Assembly: GCF_947492965.1 (NCBI RefSeq)
Contig: NZ_CANLOZ010000003.1
Location: forward strand, 62,001-126,000
Length of the DNA stretch: 64,000 bases
Direction: 5' to 3'
Source of the DNA: an uncultured Aquimarina sp.
GTDB taxonomy: Bacteria > Bacteroidota > Bacteroidia > Flavobacteriales > Flavobacteriaceae
A program made the translations under genes and the position numbers. Under the pieces are notes generated by a model that was given only the letters and a program-made list of their open reading frames with translations, did not search any database and was not told the origin of the DNA. Numbering within the stretch: the stretch's first letter is position 1; every line of letters begins with the position of its first letter. Below, one piece after another: positions 24,466 to 34,505 of the stretch.

Positions 24466-26682
24466 TTAGAAACCAGTAGCCCATCCATTAGCCCAAGTTG
24501 GTTCTGCTGCACCATTACCAGCTCCAGTATTATCACCTACAGTGATAAAGCTTTGGTTAACACCTCCATAATTGGTTTGTTCAAAACCTGTTGCAGGACT
24601 TGCAAATTGCATTGGATTGATAGAAAGAGCGTTAGCTTCAATACGAACAGCTGCTTCTGCATCAGTACTACTAATGTTTACACCAAGATCTACACCTTCA
24701 GTATAAAAATTAGTAATCGTAAAGTTTCCTCCACCTTCTTTAAAGAAAAGAGCACCTTCAGTTACTGGTCCTACAACGGTAATGTTAGAAAGTGTTGTAG
24801 TAGTAACTGGTGTTGCATTACCATTATCGCCATTATTAGATCCTTCGATACCAGCTTTGGCACCTTTAGAGATATACCAGCTATCTCCGTTTCCTGCCCA
24901 TCCGTCAGCAAAGTCAATAGAATCATCTCCACTTCCTATAGATACTAAGAAGTTTCCTGATACTGTTCCACCAAAGAACTCTATTCCGTCATCACCTCCG
25001 TTTAAAGATTGTACATACTCAAAAGTAGTTCCAGAACCAACACCAAAAAGAGATACACCGTTAAATTCTTTATCGTTAGAGAAAGTAGCACCAGTGTACT
25101 CAACTCTTAAGTAACGAATAGATCCAGAATTATCATTAGCAGTATTACCACCATATTGAAGATCAGCAACTTCAGAAGTAACATTAGTTCCTTTATTTGT
25201 TGGAGCATCTCCACATATTACTAATCCACCCCAATCAGCAGGAGCAGGTGTTGCCGCACCAGAAGTCATTACAACTGGATTTGTGGCAGTACCATTTACA
25301 AAGATTTGAGCTCCTCTTTCTACGGCAATAAAGGCAGCTGTACCTCCAGTAGCTTTGATCGTAGTTCCAGCAGGAATAGTTAAAGAACCACCTGATCTTA
25401 CATAAAAGGAACTAGTTAATTGATATTCAACATCCGCGCTTAAAGTAACATCGCCTGTTATCTCACCAGCTAAATTTTGCGTGCTAGAAGCACCACTATT
25501 GTCAAGACCTCTCGTCCATCCTGCAGCCCAATCTGGAGAAGCAGCGCCGTTACCAGCACCAGTAGCAATACCTTCTGTAAAGAAAGATTGGTTAGCACCA
25601 GTATAATTAGTAATATCAAGATCAGTAGGAGCATCCGCAAACTGAATGTTCGTTATAGTTAAGTCACCATTTTCGATTCTAGCAGCAGCTTCGGCATCTG
25701 TATCTGATACAGTGATCCCAACATTTACATTACTTGTATAGAAATTGTCTATTGTGAAGTTTCCTCCACCTTCTTTATAAAATAAAGCACCTTCAGTTAC
25801 TGGTCCAACTACAGTGATATTAGCAAGGGTAGTATTAGTTACTGGAGCAGCGTTACCATTGTCCCCATTATTAGATCCTTCTATACCAGCTTTTGCTCCA
25901 CCAGAAATATACCAGTTTTCTCCGTTTCCTGCCCATCCATCTGCGAAGTCAATAGAATCATCACCACTATTAGTAGAAACAAGATTTTCTCCATTTACAG
26001 TTCCACCAAAGAACTCGATTCCGTCATCACCACCTTCAAAAGACTGAACGAATTCGAACGTAGTTCCAGAACCAACACCAAAAAGAGATACACCATTAAA
26101 TTCTTTATCGTTAGAGAAAGTAGCACCAGTATATTCAACTCTTAAATAACGAATAGAACCAGAATTGTCATTAGCAGTTGTTCCACCATATTGAAGATCA
26201 GCAACTTCAGATGTTACATTATTTCCTTTGTTCGTTGGAGCATCACCACAAATTACTAATCCACCCCAATCACCAGGAGCAGGATTTGCAGAAGCTGAGG
26301 TCATTACAACTGGATTTGCGGAAGTACCATTAATAAAAATTTGAGCACCACGCTCAACTGCTATATATGCAGCAGTTCCACCCGTAGCTTTAATTACAGT
26401 ACCAGCAGGGATTGTTAAAGAAGCTCCAGACTTTACTACATAAGCTCCAGTAAGTTCGTAGTCTAATGATGCGTCTAGTGTGGTATCAGCTATTACATCA
26501 CCAGATAAATTAGCAGAAGTACAAGGGGTACAAGAGCCACCACAGTCAATACCAGTTTCATCACCGTTTTGTACACCATCAGTACAAGATGCGGTGGAAC
26601 CTGAATCATCATCACCACTACATGACACGACAAATGCGCCTGTGGCAAACATTAATATTAATGTAAAAAGAACTTTTTTCAT
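24466..26682 (-). CDS. Duplicated beta-helix-like surface lipoprotein
   Basis: A 738-residue lipoprotein with lipobox VVSC (Cys21), a Cys-rich CTDGVQNGDETGIDCGG motif (about 33-54) and two tandem copies of a roughly 340-residue domain (about 58-398 and 400-738). Both copies contain NLxGxI/V, SLTIPAGTxIKATGGTAA, ISVERGAQIF-like and GGDDGIEFFGGTV segments, and end in a GAGNGAAxPxWAxGW element. The repetitive Gly/Asn/Asp-rich strands suggest a parallel beta-helix. It lies 61 bp behind a TonB receptor gene, so it is probably the surface partner of that receptor. Relatives may carry misleading transporter names in databases, but nothing here looks like a transporter. The ligand is unknown. ATG 26682 is chosen as it opens the signal peptide. 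Confidence 0.78.
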   Translation of the reverse strand: MKKVLFTLILMFATGAFVVSCSGDDDSGSTASCTDGVQNGDETGIDCGGSCTPCTSANLSGDVIADTTLDASLDYELTGAYVVKSGASLTIPAGTVIKATGGTAAYIAVERGAQIFINGTSANPVVMTSASANPAPGDWGGLVICGDAPTNKGNNVTSEVADLQYGGTTANDNSGSIRYLRVEYTGATFSNDKEFNGVSLFGVGSGTTFEFVQSFEGGDDGIEFFGGTVNGENLVSTNSGDDSIDFADGWAGNGENWYISGGAKAGIEGSNNGDNGNAAPVTNTTLANITVVGPVTEGALFYKEGGGNFTIDNFYTSNVNVGITVSDTDAEAAARIENGDLTITNIQFADAPTDLDITNYTGANQSFFTEGIATGAGNGAASPDWAAGWTRGLDNSGASSTQNLAGEITGDVTLSADVEYQLTSSFYVRSGGSLTIPAGTTIKATGGTAAFIAVERGAQIFVNGTATNPVVMTSGAATPAPADWGGLVICGDAPTNKGTNVTSEVADLQYGGNTANDNSGSIRYLRVEYTGATFSNDKEFNGVSLFGVGSGTTFEYVQSLNGGDDGIEFFGGTVSGNFLVSIGSGDDSIDFADGWAGNGDSWYISKGAKAGIEGSNNGDNGNATPVTTTTLSNITVVGPVTEGALFFKEGGGNFTITNFYTEGVDLGVNISSTDAEAAVRIEANALSINPMQFASPATGFEQTNYGGVNQSFITVGDNTGAGNGAAEPTWANGWATGF

Positions 26683-26743
26683 TTTTTTGAATTTTAGTTG
26701 TGAATAAAAATTGTTCGCTTTTTTATAAAAAGTCATTGTTTAG

Positions 26744-29587
26744 TTAAAAAGTATAGTTAAAAGACAGCTTTAGGTTGTATCCTTTTTTGTAAGACAACAT
26801 ATCAACATCTCTTTGTTGAAGATCTGTTCCACTTCTTATAGGATTTATATCACCGTTACTGTCTGTTACTTCTTGTTGAAATCTTTCGATTTCGGGATTT
26901 AGAATGTTTTGAAATGACAATCCTAAAGAAACTCTCTCGGATAGTTGTGTTTTAGCTATGAAATCTAAAGTTGGTACAGCTTTCTCAATAATATTTCCTT
27001 TCCCAAAGTTTCCTAAAGCAAAGATTCTGTCAGAGAAATAATTAGCAGCTAGGGTTAATTGTAGATTTCTGTCTTTTGCAAAATCTTTATAGTAACTTAC
27101 ATCTGCATTTGCAACTAGATCAGAAGCACCAGATAGCCCAGTTTCAGAATATGTTGGGTCAAAACTTAATCCAGATTCATCTAATACTTTTTGACCATCT
27201 AATTCTTGATTGTGGATCATGTAAGCTGCATTTATGCCGGCTGTAAAATTTTGCTTTAAGATTTGGTCTTTAACTTCTCTTTCTTGCTGAAATAATAGTT
27301 TTCTTACTTCTAATTCTGCACCAAAAGCTGTTGCTTGATCACCTGTATTTGCCCAAGTTATATCGTTTGAAGCTGATTGAATTGTTATGGAATTTATTGG
27401 GTTTTCGATAATTTTCCCGAAAACGCCTAAGGAAATTATTTCACTAGATTTTGGAAAGTACTCCCATTTAACGTCTACATTATAGTTAGTGGATAGTGTC
27501 AGGAATGGGTTACCAAAGTAATCTTGATTCACCTCTTGATATAGGAAAGGAGCTCTTTCTTTGAATTGTGGTAAAGTATATGATTTACTTGCGGCAAGTT
27601 TAAAGTTTTGTTTTTCATTATGGGCATACTTTAAAGATAATGAAGGAAGTATTTCTAATTCATCTAGTTCATTTTCTCCTTCACCATTAATTACGGTACT
27701 CCATTCTATATTTTGGTTTATTTGTTCTGCTCTAATTCCTGCTAGTAAAGTGAATTTAGATGCAAATTTATATTCCAAACTTAAATATGCTGCATTGATT
27801 TGTTGATCTCCCTTATAAAATTGGGGGTTAAGTGCTCCAGGAGTATCTAAAGTTCCTCTAAAAGTTCTGATTCTATATAAGCCTGCGTTTAAGTTTTCTT
27901 GATTAAAGTAAGCATCAACGTTTCTTACGTCAACATCTGGTTGAGGAACTCTATTAAAAATTTGAAAGTTGAACTGCTCAGCTTCGAAATCAACATTTTT
28001 GAATCTTCCACTATACCCAATAGACAGTTTACCATCGAAAAGGTCTTCTTCATTTCTCTTAAATTTATAGGAAGCCTCAAATCTTCCTGCTATTTCATCT
28101 TCAATAAGATCGGCAAAGAATCTATGGTTATCGGAAGCAGCAGACACTAATAAGAAAGACTTTGGTCCATCAGGCTCATTAGGAGTTCTTGGAACTAAAG
28201 TTACTTGTCTTCTATCTGGCTCATTATTTTCTAAAAAGTTATAAGATGCTCCCCAGTCAAACTCAAAGTTTTCTGAAATTTTGTGTTCTCCTAATAACTG
28301 ATGGGTAATTAATGAAGTTCTTAAGAATACAGATCTTTGGATAAAACCTCCACCGTTTGGTGCATCATCCTCCACATCAATAATTCCGAAGAATTCACGT
28401 TGTCTTTCGCTAGTGTTGTTAAGATATAGAACATTATATACAACTTTATGATTGCGATATTTTAATCCAATATTACCCATTAAGGTAGTATTGGTATTGT
28501 ATCCAAAATCAAAATAGTCAAAATCGCTTTGTGCAACAGAGTTTACATTTACACTACCTCGCGAAACACCTTCTTGGTACGTGTAATTATTACCAAAAGA
28601 TCCAACACCAAAAATGCTAAGTTTTGTCTCTCCTCCAAAGAGATAATATGAATCTCCACCTTTTAAGGAAACATTGGAATTAAATGGATTAGATGTTTTC
28701 TCTCTATCCCAACTAGTAGTGAAATTATAATTATTCAATGGGAATTCAGGAGCGTTGGTATCATAAAAGCCAGTTCTACTTGGTCCATCGGTAAGGAAGA
28801 ATTCATCTACTGCTACAGATTCAGTATTAATACCAGTCGATATTCCAACTTCCATAAACCCAGAGCCTTTGTAATCTTTTGATGTTATATCTATATTGGC
28901 ACCTGCAAAATCTCCATAATTTCTGACATTATAGGTCTTGTCAATGCCGATAGCTTCGACTATACTAGTGTTAAAAATCCCTAATTGAATATTTTTCTTT
29001 GAAGGGTCATTTGATGGTAATGGAAGACCATTTAAGGTAGTCACGTTGTATCGATCTCCTAACCCGCGAACGAAAATATTTCCTGAACCTTCCTGTTTAG
29101 AAATACCAGTAGCTTTAGTAACGGCGGTTGCTACATCACCTACACCTTTTTTAGCTAATTCTTGTGCTCCTATTGATATTTTTTGAGTTATTGCATTTTT
29201 TTGTTCTAATAATAAAGCTTCTTCTCTTTCTCTATTGGTTTGTACTTTTATCACTACTTCTTCTAGTGCTGCAGCGGTAGCTCCCAGCGCAGTGTCGATT
29301 ACTGTAACTTTATCTGGTTCGATAACCACATCCGGAATACGTAAGGTTTCATAACCCGTAAAACTAAATTCTAAGGTGTACGTCCCAGCGGGTACATTTG
29401 GGATTTCGTACTTTCCGTCAAAATCAGAAGAGGTTCCAAGAGTAGTTCCTAATACGACGATGTTAGCAAAGGGTAGTGGTTGGTTGTTTACTTCTTTGTC
29501 TAGAAGTGTTCCGGCGATGGTTCCGGTTTCTTGTGCAAAATTTAATCCAAGAATAAACAGTGCGATAACTGTGCAAAATTTTCTCAT
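26744..29587 (-). CDS. TonB-dependent outer membrane receptor, copy 1
   Basis: A 947-residue receptor. It has a signal peptide (1-18), a carboxypeptidase-regulatory-like domain (about 22-105: GTIAGTLLDKEVNNQPLPFANI, FDGKYEIPNVPAGTYTLEF), a TonB plug (about 115-240; SGNIFVRGLGDRYNVTTLNG) and a 22-strand-type beta barrel ending in the aromatic LKLSFNYTF. It imports an unknown substrate using TonB energy. There is no SusD partner; the beta-helix lipoprotein gene behind it takes that place. It is paralogous to the 31650-34505 receptor, and the short leaders of both genes share a TTATTTGyACC element and AGAACACG just before the ATG. Confidence 0.92.
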   Translation of the reverse strand: MRKFCTVIALFILGLNFAQETGTIAGTLLDKEVNNQPLPFANIVVLGTTLGTSSDFDGKYEIPNVPAGTYTLEFSFTGYETLRIPDVVIEPDKVTVIDTALGATAAALEEVVIKVQTNREREEALLLEQKNAITQKISIGAQELAKKGVGDVATAVTKATGISKQEGSGNIFVRGLGDRYNVTTLNGLPLPSNDPSKKNIQLGIFNTSIVEAIGIDKTYNVRNYGDFAGANIDITSKDYKGSGFMEVGISTGINTESVAVDEFFLTDGPSRTGFYDTNAPEFPLNNYNFTTSWDREKTSNPFNSNVSLKGGDSYYLFGGETKLSIFGVGSFGNNYTYQEGVSRGSVNVNSVAQSDFDYFDFGYNTNTTLMGNIGLKYRNHKVVYNVLYLNNTSERQREFFGIIDVEDDAPNGGGFIQRSVFLRTSLITHQLLGEHKISENFEFDWGASYNFLENNEPDRRQVTLVPRTPNEPDGPKSFLLVSAASDNHRFFADLIEDEIAGRFEASYKFKRNEEDLFDGKLSIGYSGRFKNVDFEAEQFNFQIFNRVPQPDVDVRNVDAYFNQENLNAGLYRIRTFRGTLDTPGALNPQFYKGDQQINAAYLSLEYKFASKFTLLAGIRAEQINQNIEWSTVINGEGENELDELEILPSLSLKYAHNEKQNFKLAASKSYTLPQFKERAPFLYQEVNQDYFGNPFLTLSTNYNVDVKWEYFPKSSEIISLGVFGKIIENPINSITIQSASNDITWANTGDQATAFGAELEVRKLLFQQEREVKDQILKQNFTAGINAAYMIHNQELDGQKVLDESGLSFDPTYSETGLSGASDLVANADVSYYKDFAKDRNLQLTLAANYFSDRIFALGNFGKGNIIEKAVPTLDFIAKTQLSERVSLGLSFQNILNPEIERFQQEVTDSNGDINPIRSGTDLQQRDVDMLSYKKGYNLKLSFNYTF

Positions 29588-30364
29588 TTCGTGTTCTTAA
29601 TAAATCTGGTACAAATAAATACGGTTTTCCAGTAAAGAATTTTACCCTACTATTATCCTTAGTTTAAGGGATTGTAATTTGTAGAACACGAGAATGAAAG
29701 TAGATTTGTGTAGTTATTTTTGGTTTTTTGTTAGAAATCTTTCAGGTTGTGTAAATCGTTAAAAATCAATTATATGAAAATAATTTTGTTTCAGTATAGG
29801 ATCTGAAAAGATGAATTTTAATTTTGAAAAAAACTACCTTTTTATGGTTTTTTAGTTTTTTGAAAAGATTACATAAACATTATGATAATGTTAAACAGAG
29901 TATTTTAAAGATCTTTGTGTTAACAATCGCATAAAGTGAATTCATCAATACTCAATATATTTTTGTATTTTTTTGAGAATGAAGTAAGATTTTCTGTACA
30001 ACCATGTGTCTCTTCTAAAGAAAATATTAAAAAATTCATTTATAGAAGATTATTAAAAATGAGAAGGCTGAAGAGAACCATTATTGTTGTTGGATAATAA
30101 TGACCTTCCAGCCTTCTACGAACACGTATCGTAGTATGCTATTTAAAGAAAATAGTTTTCCCTATCGTATGTATGTATAAGAAGTCGTTTGTTGAAATTC
30201 TGAGATGTCTGATACACCAGAAAACTCGTTCTGAATTAATCGATACAAATAAAAATACTTTGTTTTAGTTAAACTTTACTGGAGTATTATACTTGTATTA
30301 TGAGAATGTAATCTTAGTGCTAAGAATGAAAAGAAAAGGTTAAGAAAGTAGTTTTCTTCACGAC
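29588..30364. other. Long intergenic region upstream of TonB receptor copy 1
   Basis: This gene-free gap has several visible elements: the receptor leader, an AACATTA-TGA-TAATGTT inverted repeat at 29876-29892, ATCTTTGTGTTAACAAT at 29911-29927 (partly shared with the region upstream of receptor copy 2), and a long hairpin at 30062-30117. No open frame with coding character was seen. Its length suggests regulation or an eroded gene. Confidence 0.4.
30062..30117. terminator. Orphan long hairpin
   Basis: AGAAGGCTG at 30062-30070 pairs with CAGCCTTCT at 30109-30117, and the inner CCATTATT pairs with AATAATG. It has no adjacent gene end and no long T-run, so it may be a terminator of a small transcript or a remnant structure. 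Confidence 0.35.
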
Positions 30365-30406
30365 AAAAGCCGTTTAAAAATTTTAGATCATTTTTAAACA
30401 GCTTTC
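30365..30406 (-). terminator. Intrinsic terminator of the 30442-31605 gene
   Basis: GTTTAAAAAT pairs with ATTTTTAAAC around an eight-base loop; AGC/GCT outside adds pairs across one mismatch. It is placed 36 bases after the stop on the minus strand. Confidence 0.65.
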
Positions 30407-30441
30407 TTTTTATAAAATAACATCCGTAGGGATGTGGTAGT

Positions 30442-31605
30442 TTAGTTACGAGTCCAACCAGAGTTCCATGAATTGTAGTCTGCTCCAGTTCCGTTACCTA
30501 CTCCAGAGATTACATCAGCTTCTCCAAAAGTAGCTCCTGTATCATTTTTAAGGTTTAATGTAATATCATCAAAAGTAATATCAGTGATAGAGGTTTCGTC
30601 ATTAATAACACCATTTCCAGTTTCAGTATCATCTAAATCAAAACCTTCAGCAAAACCTTCTAACAATACATTAGTAAAAGTAGCTCTTGTACCAGCACGT
30701 AATCTGATCGCTTCATTTTCATTAGAAGAACCAAGACCGTTAATTGTAAGATTTGTTACTGTTGGTGCAGACCAAAATACTGGATTAGAGTTGTTTCCGA
30801 TATCTGTATTAAATCCATCTCCTTCGATTCCTTTGTCATGAGATTGTCTATGCTCGATATATACATTAGTTAATGTTCCTGTGTATCCTTCTGTCCAGTC
30901 TACAGAGTCATCTTGTGCCCCTACAACAGAGATAAAAGAAGCATTTACAGTTCCTCCAAAAAATTCTACTCCGTCATCTGCTCCTTCAAAAGCCTGGATA
31001 AATTCGATAGTGGTTCCATTTCCTACTGCATAAAAAGAGAATCCGTTATTTTCTGAAGCTGCATCTGCTGCTCCTCCAGAATATTCGATACGAACATATC
31101 TAAGGATACCAGAATTATCATCTACTACACTACCACCATATGGTAATCCTCCAATTTCTGAAGTAGAAGTTGCGTCTCCACCAACAACAGAATTTATAGG
31201 TGCTCTACCTAATAAGATAAGACCTCCCCAATCTCCAGGATTTGGAGTAGAAGTAGCAGAGGTAAATACGATTGGATTAGAAGAAGTTCCTTCGGCATTG
31301 ATCACTCCTCCTTGTAATACTGCGATATATACATCAGATCCAGTTGCTGCTCTTACTACCACACCAGGTTCTACAGTAAGCGTAATACCTTCTGGTACAA
31401 TTAATGCACTAGTTAGAGAGTACTCTGTACCCAATTCTAGTGTAAGATCTGATGATAGTGTTCCTCCGATTACATTATCTGTTGGATTTACTGGAGAGCC
31501 ATTACCATCTATATTGATAGTAATATCCGAAGTATCATCACTTGCGCAAGCTGCAAAAAGCATAGCGATGGCAACGATTTTTAAAAGAAATATATTTGCT
31601 TTCAT
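30442..31605 (-). CDS. Beta-helix-like surface lipoprotein, single-domain form
   Basis: A 387-residue lipoprotein with lipobox LFAAC (Cys20) and one copy of the domain found twice in the 24466-26682 product. It runs from IGGTLSSDLTLELG through LTVEPGVVVRAATGSDVYIAV, GDWGGLILLG and GADDGVEFFGGTV to the closing GVGNGTGADYNSWNSGWTRN. It lies 44 bp behind TonB receptor copy 2 and is transcribed with it. It probably acts on the cell surface or periplasmic face with that receptor. Closeness to the phosphate genes raises the possibility of a phosphate-containing ligand, which is only inference. The N-terminal Cys-rich motif of the larger paralogue is absent. Confidence 0.78.
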   Translation of the reverse strand: MKANIFLLKIVAIAMLFAACASDDTSDITINIDGNGSPVNPTDNVIGGTLSSDLTLELGTEYSLTSALIVPEGITLTVEPGVVVRAATGSDVYIAVLQGGVINAEGTSSNPIVFTSATSTPNPGDWGGLILLGRAPINSVVGGDATSTSEIGGLPYGGSVVDDNSGILRYVRIEYSGGAADAASENNGFSFYAVGNGTTIEFIQAFEGADDGVEFFGGTVNASFISVVGAQDDSVDWTEGYTGTLTNVYIEHRQSHDKGIEGDGFNTDIGNNSNPVFWSAPTVTNLTINGLGSSNENEAIRLRAGTRATFTNVLLEGFAEGFDLDDTETGNGVINDETSITDITFDDITLNLKNDTGATFGEADVISGVGNGTGADYNSWNSGWTRN

Positions 31606-31649
31606 GGTTTTTGTTTTAATAAATTTTATTCGTGTTCGTTTTATGTATG

Positions 31650-34505
31650 TTAAAATGTATATTTAAATTGTAATCCAATGTTTACACCTCTTTTATAACT
31701 AGATAGAGCAAACTCTTCTATTGGATTAATTTCGTTATTAGCGTTTCTGCTGAATGGAATTCCTAATGTTGTAAGAACATCTTCTGATATGGTAGCGTTT
31801 TCACGTACTCTTTCGATTGTTGGGTTCAACAAGTTTTTAACACTTAGGTTGATTTCAAAGTTGTCACGTACCTTGTTTTTCCATACAAAATCTAATGTTG
31901 GTACTCCTTTTTCTACAATATTTCCTAATTGTCCAGCTCCTAAAGCATCAATACGATCAGAGAAATAAGAGAACACTAGGTTTGCTACAGGTTTGTAATC
32001 GCCAAAAGTTGGTGTATAGCTTACATCGGCATTGATTAAGAATGGTGATGCACCTTGTAATTGATCAGAGTCTCTGTTAAAATTGGTGTTGAATGTACCA
32101 GAAACTGTTTTTAAATCTTGTCTGGTAGAAGTGTAGGTAATATTTACACCAGCAGAAAGAAGGTTTTCTTCTTCAGAAGTTTTTAATAATGCCTTACGTG
32201 CTTCTAGTTCTATACCAAATACCTCTGCTTTGTCTCCTGTTCTAAAGAAACGTTGTGTTCCGGTAGCATCATTTGCAGATACTAAGTTTACAGGGTCATT
32301 GATCTGCTTTGCAAAAGCTGCGACAGAGAATATCTGACCTTGATCGAAGAACCATTCGTATTTTAAATCTAAATTAATGATCGAAGAGAATGCAGGATCG
32401 TTTAATAGATCTGGGTTACCTCCAATACGATCGGTTACATTTTCATATACAAATGGAGCAACTTCTTTAAACTCTGGGTTAGAAACTGTTCTACTTACCG
32501 AAAAACGTAAGTTTTGATCTTCATTTAAAGCATATTTTACGTTTAAACTTGGTAATAAAAAGGTTTCAGTAGCTTCATTACGTCCAGGATTGTTAAATGC
32601 AAGATTGATTACATCATATTCGATACTCTGGTTAAAAGATTCTACACGTAACCCAGGAACAAATGTCCACTTGTCACCATATTTATAGATAGCATTTGCA
32701 TACAGTGCATGAATATCTAAGTTTCCAGTATAGGTGTTTTCTGCAAGTCCTGGAAGGTTAGTGTCTCCTAATCCGATAGAAGGATCTAATGGATTTATCA
32801 CCACTGTATTATACGTAACGCCTAAGTTGTCGATACTAAAGATTGAATTGAAATCATTAACATCTGTAACTTCGGTTCTTGGTTCTATAATACTTAGTCC
32901 AAAACGTTGGTTATCAAAATCACGTTGTTTGATTCTTCCGTTGTACCCAAAATTAAAGGATAAATTTTCTTTATGCTCATACGCTACATTTACTCGACCG
33001 TTCCATTCTTCGTCTTCAATGTTTTGGAAATAACGTTGGTTGTCGAAATCTACGTTGCGGAAAAGAACTGGGTTTGTAGTAGGATCATTATCCAATGCCA
33101 AGTCGAATTGTTCTAGAGCGATACGCTTTCTGTCTGGTTGGCGAGCTAGTACACTGTTAAAACCAATTCCGTAGTCAACTTTTATTTTTTCGTTAATGTT
33201 ACTTTTTCCAGAAAGTTGGTTTACATAGATCATGTCTTGTTCGAATTGTACATTTTGTGTAAAGAATCCAAAATCATCAATATCGGCGATGGTGTTACGG
33301 TTAAACCCGTTTCCATCGATTCCAAAACGTCCTACTTCATCTGTAGCATCATTAATGAATAAAGAGGTGAATTTTAAGCTATGATCTGAATTGATACGAT
33401 ATACAATATTTGTCATTGCAGTAGTAGTTCTGCTATATTCAAAAATTTCAGTATCTCTAAATATTTGGTTTTCTGCTGCAGTTACATTGGCTGCTTCCCC
33501 TCTTAGATATTCGTAACTGTTTCCAAAAGATGCAGTTCCAAATATACTTAGCTTAGATTCTTCGCCAATATCCCAAGATTTTCCTGCTGTAATAGATCCA
33601 GAAAGCCCAACAGGTCCTTCTGATGAAACAGGATCTACTCCATGAGATAGTACGACAGCAAAAGGATCATTTTTATATCTATTATAGAACCCAAAGAATC
33701 CTGTACCTTCACTTTTTACAAATCTCTCGCCAATAGCATTGGTATTTATACTATTCCCTAAATCAGCATTTATATAAGCTTTTCCTACATGTTCTTTAGC
33801 AATTATATCTACATTACCAGCAGCGAAGTCTCCATAAAAATTAGCAGCATAGGTTTTGCTTACTCCAATATTTTGGATAACATCAGAAGCGAACAACCCA
33901 AGATCAATATTTTTCTTGTCTACATTGTTTGCAGGTAGCGATAATCCATTAAACGTGGTGTTTAGATATCGATCCCCTAGACCTCTAACGTATACATTAC
34001 CACCACCTTCTTGTTTTGAGATTCCTGAAATTTTAGTAACTGCAGCTGCGGCGTTACTTACTCCTTTGTTAGAAAGCTCCTGTGCACCAATACTTTGTTT
34101 TTGTACTACGGCTCCTTTTTGATCCAAAAGAAGTGCTTGCACACTTTCTTTTTTTCTACTAGTGGTTTTAATAACAACTTCATCTAAGGCAGCTGCACTT
34201 GCACCGATAGTAGCATTTACTGTGGTAGTCTCATTGGCTTTTACAACAACTTCTTTTTCTAAAGTTTCATAACCAACGAAGCTAAACTCTAAAGTATAAG
34301 TTCCTGGAGTTACATTTTCGATAGTGTATAAACCATCAAAATCTGTGGTAGTACCTTTGCTCGTGCCTTTTATAAGTACGTTAGCAAAAGGTAACGGTTG
34401 ATTGTTTGCTTCTTTATCAAGCAAAGTACCGGCTATAGAGCCAGTTTCCTGCGCACTAACTATTCCAACAACGAATAGTGCACAGAGAATGACAATTTTT
34501 CTCAT
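31650..34505 (-). CDS. TonB-dependent outer membrane receptor, copy 2
   Basis: A 951-residue paralogue of the 26744-29587 receptor: signal peptide (1-18), carboxypeptidase-regulatory-like domain (GSIAGTLLDKEANNQPLPFANV), plug with GGNVYVRGLGDRYLNTTFNG, and a barrel ending in VNIGLQFKYTF. It is energised by TonB and has no SusD partner. It heads an operon with the single-domain beta-helix lipoprotein and lies next to the Pit / PhoB-like block. The substrate is unknown; phosphate-ester or polymer uptake would fit the neighbourhood but is not shown by the sequence. Confidence 0.92.
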   Translation of the reverse strand: MRKIVILCALFVVGIVSAQETGSIAGTLLDKEANNQPLPFANVLIKGTSKGTTTDFDGLYTIENVTPGTYTLEFSFVGYETLEKEVVVKANETTTVNATIGASAAALDEVVIKTTSRKKESVQALLLDQKGAVVQKQSIGAQELSNKGVSNAAAAVTKISGISKQEGGGNVYVRGLGDRYLNTTFNGLSLPANNVDKKNIDLGLFASDVIQNIGVSKTYAANFYGDFAAGNVDIIAKEHVGKAYINADLGNSINTNAIGERFVKSEGTGFFGFYNRYKNDPFAVVLSHGVDPVSSEGPVGLSGSITAGKSWDIGEESKLSIFGTASFGNSYEYLRGEAANVTAAENQIFRDTEIFEYSRTTTAMTNIVYRINSDHSLKFTSLFINDATDEVGRFGIDGNGFNRNTIADIDDFGFFTQNVQFEQDMIYVNQLSGKSNINEKIKVDYGIGFNSVLARQPDRKRIALEQFDLALDNDPTTNPVLFRNVDFDNQRYFQNIEDEEWNGRVNVAYEHKENLSFNFGYNGRIKQRDFDNQRFGLSIIEPRTEVTDVNDFNSIFSIDNLGVTYNTVVINPLDPSIGLGDTNLPGLAENTYTGNLDIHALYANAIYKYGDKWTFVPGLRVESFNQSIEYDVINLAFNNPGRNEATETFLLPSLNVKYALNEDQNLRFSVSRTVSNPEFKEVAPFVYENVTDRIGGNPDLLNDPAFSSIINLDLKYEWFFDQGQIFSVAAFAKQINDPVNLVSANDATGTQRFFRTGDKAEVFGIELEARKALLKTSEEENLLSAGVNITYTSTRQDLKTVSGTFNTNFNRDSDQLQGASPFLINADVSYTPTFGDYKPVANLVFSYFSDRIDALGAGQLGNIVEKGVPTLDFVWKNKVRDNFEINLSVKNLLNPTIERVRENATISEDVLTTLGIPFSRNANNEINPIEEFALSSYKRGVNIGLQFKYTF

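Noticed and set aside
26683..26736. 18-residue extension of the duplicated lipoprotein
   Set aside because: It would shift the lipoprotein signal away from the N-terminus; the Met at 26682 opens a standard signal peptide.
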